Both the position numbers and the translations under genes were made by a program. Source: Xenophilus azovorans DSM 13620 (lineage in GTDB: Bacteria; Pseudomonadota; Gammaproteobacteria; Burkholderiales; Burkholderiaceae_C). Taken from it: a stretch of DNA of 64,000 nt. The notes beneath the pieces are model-generated. The model had not been told where the DNA came from. It ran no database searches and saw only the letters and a list, made by a program, of their open reading frames with translations. The stretch spans positions 186,001 to 250,000 of the forward strand of contig NZ_JQKD01000003.1 in the NCBI RefSeq assembly GCF_000745855.1, in the 5' to 3' direction. Within the stretch, counting starts at the first letter, position 1. Each line of letters begins with the position of its first letter. Positions 41,425-49,993 of the stretch are shown piece by piece.

Positions 41425-41925
41425 ATGAGTTCGTCCGCCGCCGCCTCTTCCCTCACCCACTTCGACGCCCAGGGCCAGGCCCACATGGTCGACGTGGCGG
41501 GCAAGCCCGCCACCCGGCGGGTGGCCGTGGCCACGGGCGTCATCGAGATGCGCGCCGAGACGCTGGCGCTGATCGAGTCGGGCGGCGCGAAGAAGGGCGA
41601 CGTGCTCGGCGTGGCCCGCATCGCCGGCATCCAGGCCGCCAAGAAGACCAGCGACCTCGTCCCGCTGTGCCACCCGCTGGCGCTGACGCGGGTGGCCGTC
41701 GATTTCGAGACCGCCGCCGCGCCCGTGCCGCACGTGCGCTGCACCGCCACCGTCGAGACCGTCGGCCCGACCGGCGTGGAGATGGAGGCGCTCACCAGCG
41801 TGCAGGTGGCGCTGCTGACGGTCTACGACATGTGCAAGGCGGTGGACCGGGGCATGGCCATCACCGGCGTGCGCGTGCTGGAGAAGCACGGGGGCAAGTC
41901 GGGGAGCTGGGTGGCGGCAGGCTGA
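41425..41925 (+). CDS. moaC: Cyclic pyranopterin monophosphate synthase
   Basis: 166 residues. With MoaA it makes cyclic pyranopterin monophosphate, the first step of molybdenum cofactor synthesis. [22 protein letters not shown] is the N-terminal signature, [11 protein letters not shown] forms the substrate pocket, and [13 protein letters not shown] holds the catalytic Asp135 and Lys138. The length is normal. The molybdenum hydroxylase at 1.7-4.1 kb would need this pathway, but the genes are far apart. A -10-like TATGAT is at 41395-41400, 24 bases before the ATG. Confidence 0.95.
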   Translation: MSSSAAASSLTHFDAQGQAHMVDVAGKPATRRVAVATGVIEMRAETLALIESGGAKKGDVLGVARIAGIQAAKKTSDLVPLCHPLALTRVAVDFETAAAPVPHVRCTATVETVGPTGVEMEALTSVQVALLTVYDMCKAVDRGMAITGVRVLEKHGGKSGSWVAAG

Positions 41926-42105
41926 GCGGCCGGACCGGGTGATCCGCCGGGGCCTGCTCGGCCCGACACCCACAGTTCACTCGCATCATGGGTGGAAGCA
42001 CTCACTATCGCTTATAGCGGCAAGTGGATGAAAGTCGGCTGATCGAATGCTTCCGCCTCAGAAGCATCGGCCGACGAATGGCACGAAAGCACGGATCAGC
42101 GGGTT

Positions 42106-42125
42106 TGCAATTGAAAACAATTGCA
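42106..42125. repeat. Perfect AT-rich inverted repeat upstream of the minor-pilin operon
   Basis: TGCAATTG and CAATTGCA are separated by AAAA, a perfect 8-bp inverted repeat centred about 87 bases before the pilE ATG. The local AT content is high for this genome, so it may be a regulator-binding site. It lies in the 277-bp gap 41926-42202, where no other feature is seen. Confidence 0.5.
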
Positions 42126-42202
42126 GACACTCTGTGACCATTGTGTCTTCGTGCGCGCGCCGGAAGGTGCCGACGCACCTGGCGTTCTCCTTCCGAAGGG
42201 CC

Positions 42203-42667
42203 ATGGCTTTGCAACACCCCATCCATTTCCGCCGCCGCGCCGTCCGCGGCTTCACGCTCATCGAGGTCATGATCGTGGTGGCCGTGATCGGCATCCTGGC
42301 TGCCATCGCCATCCCGAGCTACCGCGACTATGTCCTGCGCGGCCAGGTGGTGGATGCCACCAACGGCCTGGCCGCCATGCAGGCCAACATGGAGCGGCAC
42401 TACCAGGACCACCGCACCTACGCCACGGCTGACGGCGTGACCACGCCCTGCGCCACGACGCCTGCCAGCGGACGCAAGGTAGGCAGTTTCCAACTGTCCT
42501 GCGACGGTGATCCCACCGCCACGGCCTATACCCTGCAAGCCGTCGGCAGCGGCCCCACCAACGGTTTCACCTACAAGCTCACGCACCAGAACGTGCGCTC
42601 GTCCACCACCAGCGCGTGGGGCAACTGCAACTCCGCCTGGGTGCTCAAGAAGGGGCAGGCGTGCTGA
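42203..42667 (+). CDS. pilE: Type IV pilin-like protein PilE
   Basis: 154 residues. The prepilin leader MALQHPIHFRRRAVRG is cut before Phe17 in GFTLIEVMIVVAVIGILAAIAIPSYRDYV, the classic class-IV N-methylated helix with Glu at +5. The globular part has two Cys pairs forming the D-region loop and ends KGQAC. Size and position in a minor-pilin operon fit PilE, the minor pilin of Pseudomonas/Acidovorax-type systems, rather than the major pilin PilA. The ATG at 42203 has AAGGG just before it; longer readings upstream add an unlikely leader. The reading frame of the next gene starts inside the last codons of this one. Confidence 0.9.
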   Translation: MALQHPIHFRRRAVRGFTLIEVMIVVAVIGILAAIAIPSYRDYVLRGQVVDATNGLAAMQANMERHYQDHRTYATADGVTTPCATTPASGRKVGSFQLSCDGDPTATAYTLQAVGSGPTNGFTYKLTHQNVRSSTTSAWGNCNSAWVLKKGQAC

Positions 42668-43326
42668 CCCTGCGCCCATCCGCCCGCGCGCGCGCCGGCG
42701 GCTTCACGCTGGTGGAGCTGATGGTCACCATCACCCTGCTGGCCATCCTGCTGGGCCTGGCCATGCCGCCCATGCTCGGCTGGGTCCGCGACAGCAAGGT
42801 GCGCGCCGTCAGTGAAACGCTGCAGTCCGGCCTGCGCGAGGCGCAGAGCGAGGCCCTGCGCCGCAGCCGCCAGGTGGTGTTCTCGCTCACCGACGACAAG
42901 CCGACGGCGACCGACACGGACGTCACGGCCAAGGAGGACGGCAACCATTGGGCGATCCACACCCTGCCCTCCATGACGGCCGACGAGAACAGCGCCTTCG
43001 TGGGCAGCGGCGTGCTCACCGACGTGGGCGCCGGCGTGACGATCACCGGCCCGGCCGCCCTGTGCTTCAACTCGCTGGGCCGCGTGGTGGCCAACAGCAC
43101 CAGCACCCTGACCGGCGTGACCGGCGGCGCGACCTGCGCCGCCACCGACAACGCCGCCTATGAGATCGGCATCGAAGGCGGCCTCACGCTGCGCGTGCTG
43201 GTGGCACTGGGCGGCCAGGTGCGGCTGTGCGATCCGCGCAAGACCTTGTCGAACACCCATCCCGACGGCTGCCCTTCCGACGGCTCGACGCCGCCGGACG
43301 AGGACGAAGCCCCTTCCACGCCATGA
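42661..43326 (+). CDS. fimT: GspH/FimT family pseudopilin
   Basis: 221 residues. The GTG start at 42661 overlaps the pilE stop. The leader VLTLRPSARARAGG precedes FTLVELMVTITLLAILLGLAMPPML, a prepilin helix with Glu at +5. FNSLGRVV in the globular half is typical of the GspH/FimT family. FimT is a minor pilin of type IVa systems and in some species binds DNA during uptake. The C-terminal tail is Pro/Asp/Glu rich and may be flexible. It overlaps pilV by 4 bp. Confidence 0.88.
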   Translation: MLTLRPSARARAGGFTLVELMVTITLLAILLGLAMPPMLGWVRDSKVRAVSETLQSGLREAQSEALRRSRQVVFSLTDDKPTATDTDVTAKEDGNHWAIHTLPSMTADENSAFVGSGVLTDVGAGVTITGPAALCFNSLGRVVANSTSTLTGVTGGATCAATDNAAYEIGIEGGLTLRVLVALGGQVRLCDPRKTLSNTHPDGCPSDGSTPPDEDEAPSTP

Positions 43327-43739
43327 ACAAGCGCCGCACACCCTCCCGCCGCCAGCGCGGCGTGGCCCTCATCGAGGTCCTGGTCGCCATCCTGATCTTC
43401 TCTATCGGCGTGCTGGGCCTGATCGGCCTGCAGTCGCGCGCCATCGCCGTGTCGATGGACACCGAGGACCGCAACCGCGCCTCGCTGCTGGCCAACGAAC
43501 TGGTCAGCATGCTCTGGCTGCGCGGCACGAGCGACATCACGGCCGACGAGAAGACAGCTTGGGAAGACCGTGTGGCCGACGCCACGCAAGGTGGACTGCC
43601 CGACGGCGACGGCGGCTATGAGATCGCCACCCTCACTGGCGGACGTCGCCAGGTGGATGTGACCATTACCTGGAAACCACCAGGTCGCAAAGAAGACGAC
43701 CCGCCTAGCCGGCTCACGACCACGGTGGTGCTGCCATGA
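43323..43739 (+). CDS. pilV: Type IV pilus modification protein PilV
   Basis: 138 residues. The prepilin leader MNKRRTPSRRQRG is cut before Val14; VALIEVLVAILIFSIGVLGLIGLQ is the hydrophobic helix with Glu at +5. This IFSIGVLGLIGLQ wording is the PilV hallmark. As a minor pilin it helps prime pilus assembly together with PilW, PilX, PilE and PilY1. The ATG at 43323 overlaps the fimT stop (ATGA), and the stop overlaps the pilW start, so the order fimT-pilV-pilW is translationally coupled. Confidence 0.92.
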   Translation: MNKRRTPSRRQRGVALIEVLVAILIFSIGVLGLIGLQSRAIAVSMDTEDRNRASLLANELVSMLWLRGTSDITADEKTAWEDRVADATQGGLPDGDGGYEIATLTGGRRQVDVTITWKPPGRKEDDPPSRLTTTVVLP

Positions 43740-44956
43740 GCCCGCGCCGACGTCCCAAAGCCCAGGCAGGCCTGACCCTGGTCGAGTTGCTGGTGGCCAT
43801 GGCCATCGGCCTGATCGTCACGCTGGCCGTGACCAGCGTGGTGCTCGTGGGCGAGAACCACAAGCGCGCCACCACCGCCATCAACGACGCCAACCAGTCG
43901 GGCAGCTACGCCGCCTACCTGCTGGACCGTGCGCTGCGCAGCGCCGGCTCGGGCTTCACGCAGGCGTGGGACCTGGGCGTGTTCGGCTGCCGCCTCAACA
44001 TCCGCCGCGGCGGCAGCGCCCTGCTGCCGCGCACCGCGGCCTTTCCCGCGCCCTTCGCCAGCGTGCCGCAGACGCTGAACATGGCGCCGGTGCTGATCCA
44101 GCGCGGCGACGACTCCGACGTGCTGGTGGTGATGGGCGGCAATGCCGCGGCGGGCGACATCCCGCGCCCCATCCTCTCGGCGGGTGCCGACGAGAACTCC
44201 CTGCGCCTGAACAACACGATCGGCCTGCAGGCCGGCGACATCGGCTTGGTCAGCCGCGAGGGCGTGGACGACTGCCTGATCGAGCAGGTGAGCGCCGCGG
44301 GCGCCAGCGGCGGTGGCGGCAGCGAATCCGAGGGTGAAGAAGAAGGCGCCACGCCTCCCAACGACCTGCTGACCCTGGGCGGCACCTATCTCGCCACCAC
44401 CGGCAAGGAGGCCAGCCTGAGCACCCTGGTGGACGGCGGCAACGCCTTCTTCTCGCCCGTGGGCCGGGCCGGCGCCAACAACGTGCAGTTCCAGATGTTC
44501 GGCGTGGACGGCGAGCGCCGCCTGCTGAACTACGACCTGATGCACTTCGCCGGCAGCGACAGCGCTGCCGTGCAGGCCCTGGCCGACGGCGTGGTCACGC
44601 TGCGCGCGGTGTACGCGCTGGACGCCAACGGCGACGGCCGCTTCAATACCGCCGACGGCGACCGCTGGGCCGCGCCCGACGAGGAGGGCTACGACATCCA
44701 GTCGCTGATGGACACGCCCGCCACCGCGCGCCAGGTGCTGGCCGTGCGCGTGGCGCTGGTGCTGCGCAGCACGCATTTCGAGAAGCCCGCGGCCGAGGAT
44801 GAATATGTCTCGCCGGCCAGCCTGACGCTGTTCGGCGACCTGCCCGAAGCCCAGCGCAGCACCTACACCATCGCCACCGAGGACCGGCAGTTCCGCCACC
44901 GCGTGGTCGACCTCACCGTGCCCCTGCGCAACATGCTGCTGCTGCCCACGTCATGA
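43736..44956 (+). CDS. pilW: Type IV minor pilin PilW
   Basis: 406 residues. The leader MSPRRRPKAQAG is cut before Leu13 in LTLVELLVAMAIGLIVTLAV, with Glu at +5. The long C-terminal part, with GSYAAYLLDRALRSAGSGFTQ and a segment of Gly/Ser/Glu repeats (SGGGGSESEGEEE), matches betaproteobacterial PilW. The C-terminus RHRVVDLTVPLRNMLLLP is conserved. It overlaps pilV and pilX by 4 bp each. PilW is part of the minor-pilin complex that carries PilY1 at the pilus tip. Confidence 0.92.
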   Translation: MSPRRRPKAQAGLTLVELLVAMAIGLIVTLAVTSVVLVGENHKRATTAINDANQSGSYAAYLLDRALRSAGSGFTQAWDLGVFGCRLNIRRGGSALLPRTAAFPAPFASVPQTLNMAPVLIQRGDDSDVLVVMGGNAAAGDIPRPILSAGADENSLRLNNTIGLQAGDIGLVSREGVDDCLIEQVSAAGASGGGGSESEGEEEGATPPNDLLTLGGTYLATTGKEASLSTLVDGGNAFFSPVGRAGANNVQFQMFGVDGERRLLNYDLMHFAGSDSAAVQALADGVVTLRAVYALDANGDGRFNTADGDRWAAPDEEGYDIQSLMDTPATARQVLAVRVALVLRSTHFEKPAAEDEYVSPASLTLFGDLPEAQRSTYTIATEDRQFRHRVVDLTVPLRNMLLLPTS

Positions 44957-45588
44957 GCCCCTCCCGCCGAATCCACCTTTCCCCCGTCCGCGCGCGGCAG
45001 CGCGGCGTGGTCCTGCTGTTCGCACTGATCGTGCTGGTGATCCTGCTGGCCGGCGGCGTGGCGGTGGTGCGCTCCATGAACGCCTCGCTCAGCAGCGCCG
45101 GCAACCTCGCCTTCAAGCGCGATCTGGTCAACCAGGGCGAACGCGCCGTGGCCCGCGTGCTGGCCACCTTCGACGGCAGCGGCGCGCTGGCGCAGGCCGC
45201 GACGCGGCAGGGCCATCTCAAGGCCGCCAACTACAGCGCCACCGCGCTCCAGACCAATGACCAGGGCGTGCCCCTGGCCCTGCTGAGCGACAGCGCCTTC
45301 AACGCCGTGGGCCAGAGCAGCAACGACATCGAGGACGAAGACGCCCAACTCCACATCCGCTACGTGATCGACCGCCTGTGCAGTGCCACGGGCGCATCGG
45401 GCGTGCTGGGCGCGGCCGGCTGCGTGTTCCCTCCCTCCAACAGCGACGTGCGCGGCGGCAGCAGCCAGGAAATGGGCACGCGCATCCCGCCGCCGCCGTC
45501 CATCACCTACCGCCTCAGCATGCGGGTGACCGGCCCGCGCGACACGCAGGTCTTCCTGCAGGCCTCGTTCGCGCGGCCGGACCAATAA
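44953..45588 (+). CDS. pilX: Type IV minor pilin PilX
   Basis: 211 residues. The leader ends at RQRG (Gly18) before VVLLFALIVLVILLAGGVAVVRSM. The helix lacks Glu at +5, which is usual for PilX/GspK-like minor pilins that cap the assembly. LAFKRDLVNQGERAVA is a recognisable conserved stretch after the helix. The rest forms the globular domain with one Cys pair. It overlaps pilW by 4 bp and ends 21 bp before pilY1. Confidence 0.88.
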   Translation: MSPSRRIHLSPVRARQRGVVLLFALIVLVILLAGGVAVVRSMNASLSSAGNLAFKRDLVNQGERAVARVLATFDGSGALAQAATRQGHLKAANYSATALQTNDQGVPLALLSDSAFNAVGQSSNDIEDEDAQLHIRYVIDRLCSATGASGVLGAAGCVFPPSNSDVRGGSSQEMGTRIPPPPSITYRLSMRVTGPRDTQVFLQASFARPDQ

Positions 45589-45609
45589 GCGCCAGACCAA
45601 GGCATCGCC

Positions 45610-48600
45610 ATGACCCTTCTTCATCGCTTTCCCCGTCTGCGCCGCGGCCTGTGCATGGCGCTCACCGGCGCGCTGCTGCTGCCGAACGCTCCCGCGCTGG
45701 CCGCCACCACGCCGCTGGCCAACCAGCCGATCTTCTCGACCTCGGAGGTGCCGGGCAACCTGGCGCTGGCGCTGTCGGTTGAATTTCCGACCGTCACGCG
45801 GGTGGCCCACGTGGCCAACTACACCAGCACGCGCAGCTTCCTCGGCTACTTCGACCCCAACAAGTGCTACGCCTACGTCAAGAACACGACGGCGGTCACC
45901 AGCCCTGGCGGCGGCACCCTCGCCACGAAATGGGGCGACTCCAGCTACTTCCAGCCCGTGGGGCTCGCCACCAATCGCACCTGCTCGGGCCGCTGGAGCG
46001 GCAACTTCCTGAACTGGGCCACGCTGACCGCCATCGACCCCTTCCGCTGGGCCATGACCGGTGGTCGGCGCGTGGTAGACGAGGTCGGCAACACGATCAT
46101 CGAGAAGGGCTGGCATTCCGGACAGGGCAGCTACTTCCCGACGCGCAACCAGACCGACCGCACCGAGGGCAAGATCCCGCTGTCGGAAGTGGCGGGCGCC
46201 ACGCCCTTCGGCAACGCCGTGACCTCGCTGAGCGTGGCCGTCAACGGCCTGGGCTACATGATGCAGGTCGATCTGCAGGGCGGCCGCTCGCGCACCTTCG
46301 ACGTGCGCTACTTCCATTTCTCCGGCACGCCGGGCGATAGCATCTTTGCGGGCACCCCCGTTGCCACGGGCACCGGCCACAACGCCTATTCGGATTGGGG
46401 CGAAGACAGGCCGGTCAGCGGGGTCAACAAGGACAACTTCGCCGTGGAATACCTGGGCTCCTTCACGGCGCCCGAAACCGGCAACTACATCTTCCAGACC
46501 AACTCGGATGATGGCGTCCGCGTGTGGGTCAACACTTCCGGCACCAACACCTTCGACAACAGCAACCGGGTCATCGACAACTGGACGGACCACGCGCCCA
46601 CCCTCAACCAATCCGGCAGCGTCTATCTCACCGCAGGCCAGAACTTCAACATCCGCATCCGCTACTACGAGAAGGGAGGCGGCGCCGTCATGCAGTTCTC
46701 GTGGCGCACGCCATCGGCCTCCAGCTTCTCGGCCTTCAGCGAATCGGTGTCGGGGGCACAGAACTACACCGTCCGCGTCAAGGTCTGCGATCCTTCCCCC
46801 GGCAGCGGCGGCGTGGAGACCAACTGCGTGCAGTACGGCGAGGGCAACTGGAAGCCGGAAGGCCTGATCCAGGAATACTCGCAGAAGATGCGCTTCAGCG
46901 CCTTCGGCTATCTGAACGAAACCGGCAACCAGCGCGACGGCGGCGTGCTGCGCGCACGGCAGAAGTTCGTGGCCCCGACACAGCCGGTGCCCGGCCAGGC
47001 CGCTGCCAACAACAGCCTCCGCGAATGGGACCCCACCACCGGGATCATGGTGCGCAACCCCGACAGCGCGGATGCCACAGCCACCAACACATCGGCGGGC
47101 CTCACGGACGACAACCGGGTAATCGACAGCGGGGTCATGAACTACCTGAACAAGTTCGGCCAGATCCTGCTGCCCACCGGCACGAGCATGCCCAGCGAGT
47201 ACTACAAGGGCAACGACCCCGTGGGCGAGTTGTATTACGCCACCCTGCGCTATTTCGCCAATCTTGGCAATGTGCCTGAGTGGTCCAACCTGAACACGAC
47301 GGACAACGCCACCAAGCGCAAGCGGCTCGACGGCTTTCCGGTGCTCACGAGCTGGGACGACCCCATCCAGCACTCCTGCCAGCGCAACTTCGTGCTGGGT
47401 ATCGGCGACATCTACACCCACGACGACGCCAACGTGGCGGGTGTCACCGGCAGCAGCGTGCCGCAGAAGGTCAAGGACGACAAGCATTTCAATGGCCCGA
47501 CCGTCACCGAACAGGCAGGCCGGCTGTATGACGAGGGACCACCCAGGACGCAGATCTGGGGTTCCGGCCTGGGCACCTACAGTTCCGGCCGCAGCAACCG
47601 CTACACCATGATCGGCCTGGCTTTCGACGCCAACACGCGCGACATCCGGCCCGACAATGCACAGTCGCCGCAGACCATCGGCAAGCAGACCGTGCAGACC
47701 TACTGGGTCGACGTGCTCGAGGCACCGTTCGAGAAGAACAATCAGTTCTACCTGGCGGCCAAGTTCGGCGGTCTGGATCAGAGCAAGCTGCCCGCCAACT
47801 TCGACCCCTACACCTTTGCGGGTGACATCCCTCTGGACTGGTGGTCCACCACGGCGGATACGGTCGGTACGGGCAGCAACACGCAGCGGCGCCCCGACAA
47901 CTACTTTACTGCCGGCAGTCCTGACGCGATGGTCGAGGGCCTGAGCAACGCCTTCCGCCGGATCGCCAACTCGATCCAGGCGTACACCACGTCCTTCTCG
48001 CTGTCGAGCGCGCAGGTCTCGTCGCTGGGCGCGGCCTCCTATGCGGCGCAATACGACTCCAAGGACTGGACCGGCCGGATCTCCGCCAATCGCATCACCT
48101 TCGACAGCGATGGCAATCCCACGTCCACCCAGGTGTGGAGCACCGGCACCACGCTGCAGACCCAACTCGCGGGCAGCGGATGGAACACGGGCCGCATCGT
48201 GGCCACCTTCAGCGGGTCGGCCGGCATCCCGTTCCGGTACGACAGCCTGTCGAGCGATCAGCAGGGTTGGCTCGATACGAGCTATGGCGCCGGCAATGAC
48301 GGAGCCAACTACCTCAACTGGCTGCGCGGCGACCGAACGAACGAGCGAAGCACCACCAGCCCGACGGCACCGTACCGCACGCGCAGCCTGCTGCTGGGCG
48401 ACATCGTCAACGCCAAGGTCACGCCCGTGGGGCCGCCGTCGATGAGCTTCTCCGACGCGGTGAACCCAGGCTATGCCGCCTTCAAGACCGCTCATGCAGA
48501 CCGCCCCGTGGTGGTGTATGCGGGTGCCAACGACGGCATGCTGCACGCGTTCGACGGCGCCCTGGAAGGCACCAACGCGGGCAAGGAACGTTTCGCCTAC

Positions 48601-49875
48601 GTGCCCAGCTTCCTGTTCGGCCGCCCGGCGGGCCAGGACACCGGCGACGGCCTGCTGGCCAGGCTGGGCGACCCCAACTACGAACACCGCTTCTACGTGG
48701 ACGGCACCCCGCTGGCCTTCGACATCGACTTCAACCACGCGGGCGGCACCTTCACCACCACCAACGCGGCCAACGCCGACTGGCGCACCGTGCTGATCGG
48801 TGGCCTGGGCAAGGGCGGCAAGGGCTTCTATGCGATCGACGTGACGGACCCGGACGCCATGAACTCCGAGACCAGCGTCGCCGGCAAGGTGCTGTGGGAG
48901 TTCACCGACGCCGACATGGGCTTCAGCTACGGCGCGCCCGTGGTGGTGAAGACCAGGAAGTACGGCTGGGTCGTGCTCTTCACCGGCGGCTACAACAGCG
49001 CCGGCACCAAGGGCTACCTGTACGTGGTGAACCCGCGCGACGGCTCGCTCATCCAGAAGATCGAGACCGCCACCGCCGCCAGCGGCATGGCCCAGGCCTC
49101 GGCCTACGTGCAGGACTTCAGCGATGGCACGGCCGACGCCGTGTACGCAGGCGACCTGGACGGCCAGATCTGGCGCTTCGACCTCACGGCCGCCAAGGGC
49201 AGCACCGGCGGCTATCCCGAAGGCCAGCGCATCGCGCTGTTGGCCGACGCCAGCGGCAAGGCGCAGCCCGTGACCACGCAGCCGCTGATCGAGATCCAGC
49301 CCAACACCAAGAAGCGCTTCGTGCTGGTGGGTACCGGCCGGCTGCTGGATGCGAGCGACATCCAGTCGAGCGACGTGCAGAGCTACTACGCCATCATCGA
49401 CGGCAACGCCGCCACCTTCGGCGTGGCCGGCACCACCTACCCCATCCGCCGCGCCGACCTGGAAGCCGTGAGCGACCTGACGGAGGGCGTGGCCCTGGGC
49501 AACGGCGACCTGGGCTGGTTCGTGGACCTGGGCGTGGATGACAACGTGGCCTGGCGCATGACCTCCTCCGCCACCTCCTATAGCGGCGTGGTCGCCTTCA
49601 CCACTCTGAAGACGGCGGGCGACGCCTGCAGCCCCTCAGGCAGCAGCCGCATCTATGCGCTGGACTTCGGCGCAGGCAAGACCGTGCTGGCCGACGGCTC
49701 GCCCTTCCAGAGCGTGAACGCCGCCATCACCGACCTGCGCTTCCTGAGCGTGGACGGCAAGGTGCGCCTGGTCAGCGGCGACAACCAGGGCACGATGCGC
49801 AACACGCCCATCAACCTGCCCGGCATCATGGGCCTGCGGCTGCTGAACTGGCGCGAGGTGCCGACCGTGGATTGA
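45610..49875 (+). CDS. pilY1: PilY1/PilC tip-associated adhesin with PA14 domain
   Basis: 1421 residues. A signal-like N-terminus (RRGLCMALTGALLLPNAPALAA) is followed by the N-terminal adhesin region, which binds a conserved FLNWATLTAIDPFRWAMTGGRR stretch. At about residues 230-390 there is a PA14-like beta-barrel: YLGSFTAPETGNYIFQTNSDDGVRVWVN, then VYLTAGQNFNIRIRYYEKGG. PilY1 core wording returns at VRVKVCDP and EGLIQEYSQKMRFSAFGYLNE. The C-terminal beta-propeller has VVVYAGANDGMLHAFDG and a Ca-binding-like loop (DFSDGTADAVYAGD). PilY1 controls pilus retraction and host or surface contact. It is the last gene of the operon; base composition dips at about 46.3-48.5 kb. Confidence 0.92.
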   Translation: MTLLHRFPRLRRGLCMALTGALLLPNAPALAATTPLANQPIFSTSEVPGNLALALSVEFPTVTRVAHVANYTSTRSFLGYFDPNKCYAYVKNTTAVTSPGGGTLATKWGDSSYFQPVGLATNRTCSGRWSGNFLNWATLTAIDPFRWAMTGGRRVVDEVGNTIIEKGWHSGQGSYFPTRNQTDRTEGKIPLSEVAGATPFGNAVTSLSVAVNGLGYMMQVDLQGGRSRTFDVRYFHFSGTPGDSIFAGTPVATGTGHNAYSDWGEDRPVSGVNKDNFAVEYLGSFTAPETGNYIFQTNSDDGVRVWVNTSGTNTFDNSNRVIDNWTDHAPTLNQSGSVYLTAGQNFNIRIRYYEKGGGAVMQFSWRTPSASSFSAFSESVSGAQNYTVRVKVCDPSPGSGGVETNCVQYGEGNWKPEGLIQEYSQKMRFSAFGYLNETGNQRDGGVLRARQKFVAPTQPVPGQAAANNSLREWDPTTGIMVRNPDSADATATNTSAGLTDDNRVIDSGVMNYLNKFGQILLPTGTSMPSEYYKGNDPVGELYYATLRYFANLGNVPEWSNLNTTDNATKRKRLDGFPVLTSWDDPIQHSCQRNFVLGIGDIYTHDDANVAGVTGSSVPQKVKDDKHFNGPTVTEQAGRLYDEGPPRTQIWGSGLGTYSSGRSNRYTMIGLAFDANTRDIRPDNAQSPQTIGKQTVQTYWVDVLEAPFEKNNQFYLAAKFGGLDQSKLPANFDPYTFAGDIPLDWWSTTADTVGTGSNTQRRPDNYFTAGSPDAMVEGLSNAFRRIANSIQAYTTSFSLSSAQVSSLGAASYAAQYDSKDWTGRISANRITFDSDGNPTSTQVWSTGTTLQTQLAGSGWNTGRIVATFSGSAGIPFRYDSLSSDQQGWLDTSYGAGNDGANYLNWLRGDRTNERSTTSPTAPYRTRSLLLGDIVNAKVTPVGPPSMSFSDAVNPGYAAFKTAHADRPVVVYAGANDGMLHAFDGALEGTNAGKERFAYVPSFLFGRPAGQDTGDGLLARLGDPNYEHRFYVDGTPLAFDIDFNHAGGTFTTTNAANADWRTVLIGGLGKGGKGFYAIDVTDPDAMNSETSVAGKVLWEFTDADMGFSYGAPVVVKTRKYGWVVLFTGGYNSAGTKGYLYVVNPRDGSLIQKIETATAASGMAQASAYVQDFSDGTADAVYAGDLDGQIWRFDLTAAKGSTGGYPEGQRIALLADASGKAQPVTTQPLIEIQPNTKKRFVLVGTGRLLDASDIQSSDVQSYYAIIDGNAATFGVAGTTYPIRRADLEAVSDLTEGVALGNGDLGWFVDLGVDDNVAWRMTSSATSYSGVVAFTTLKTAGDACSPSGSSRIYALDFGAGKTVLADGSPFQSVNAAITDLRFLSVDGKVRLVSGDNQGTMRNTPINLPGIMGLRLLNWREVPTVD

Positions 49876-49900
49876 GGCGGGCGCCGCATGCAGGAGCATC

Positions 49901-49920
49901 AGGCCGCCCGCCGGCGGCCT
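49901..49920 (+). terminator. Possible terminator hairpin after pilY1
   Basis: AGGCCGCC and GGCGGCCT form a perfect 8-bp stem with a 4-base loop, 26 bases past the pilY1 stop. The T-tract after it is poor, so this is weak. Confidence 0.35.
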
Positions 49921-49980
49921 GGCGGCTTTCATGCAGCGCAGCCGCCGAAGCCATGTCGGCGCTGCGGCATCCGCGTCCGC

Positions 49981-49986
49981 TATCCT
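49981..49986 (+). promoter_or_regulatory. Possible -10 element (TATCCT) of the patatin gene
   Basis: TATCCT ends 7 bases before the ATG at 49994, with no ribosome-binding site between and no clear -35, again suggesting a leaderless message. Confidence 0.3.
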
Positions 49987-49993
49987 GCACCCG

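Noticed and set aside
42079-42125. Sigma-54 promoter for the pilin operon (TGGCACG at 42079)
   Set aside because: The -24-like TGGCACG is present, but no TTGC-type -12 element lies at the required spacing.
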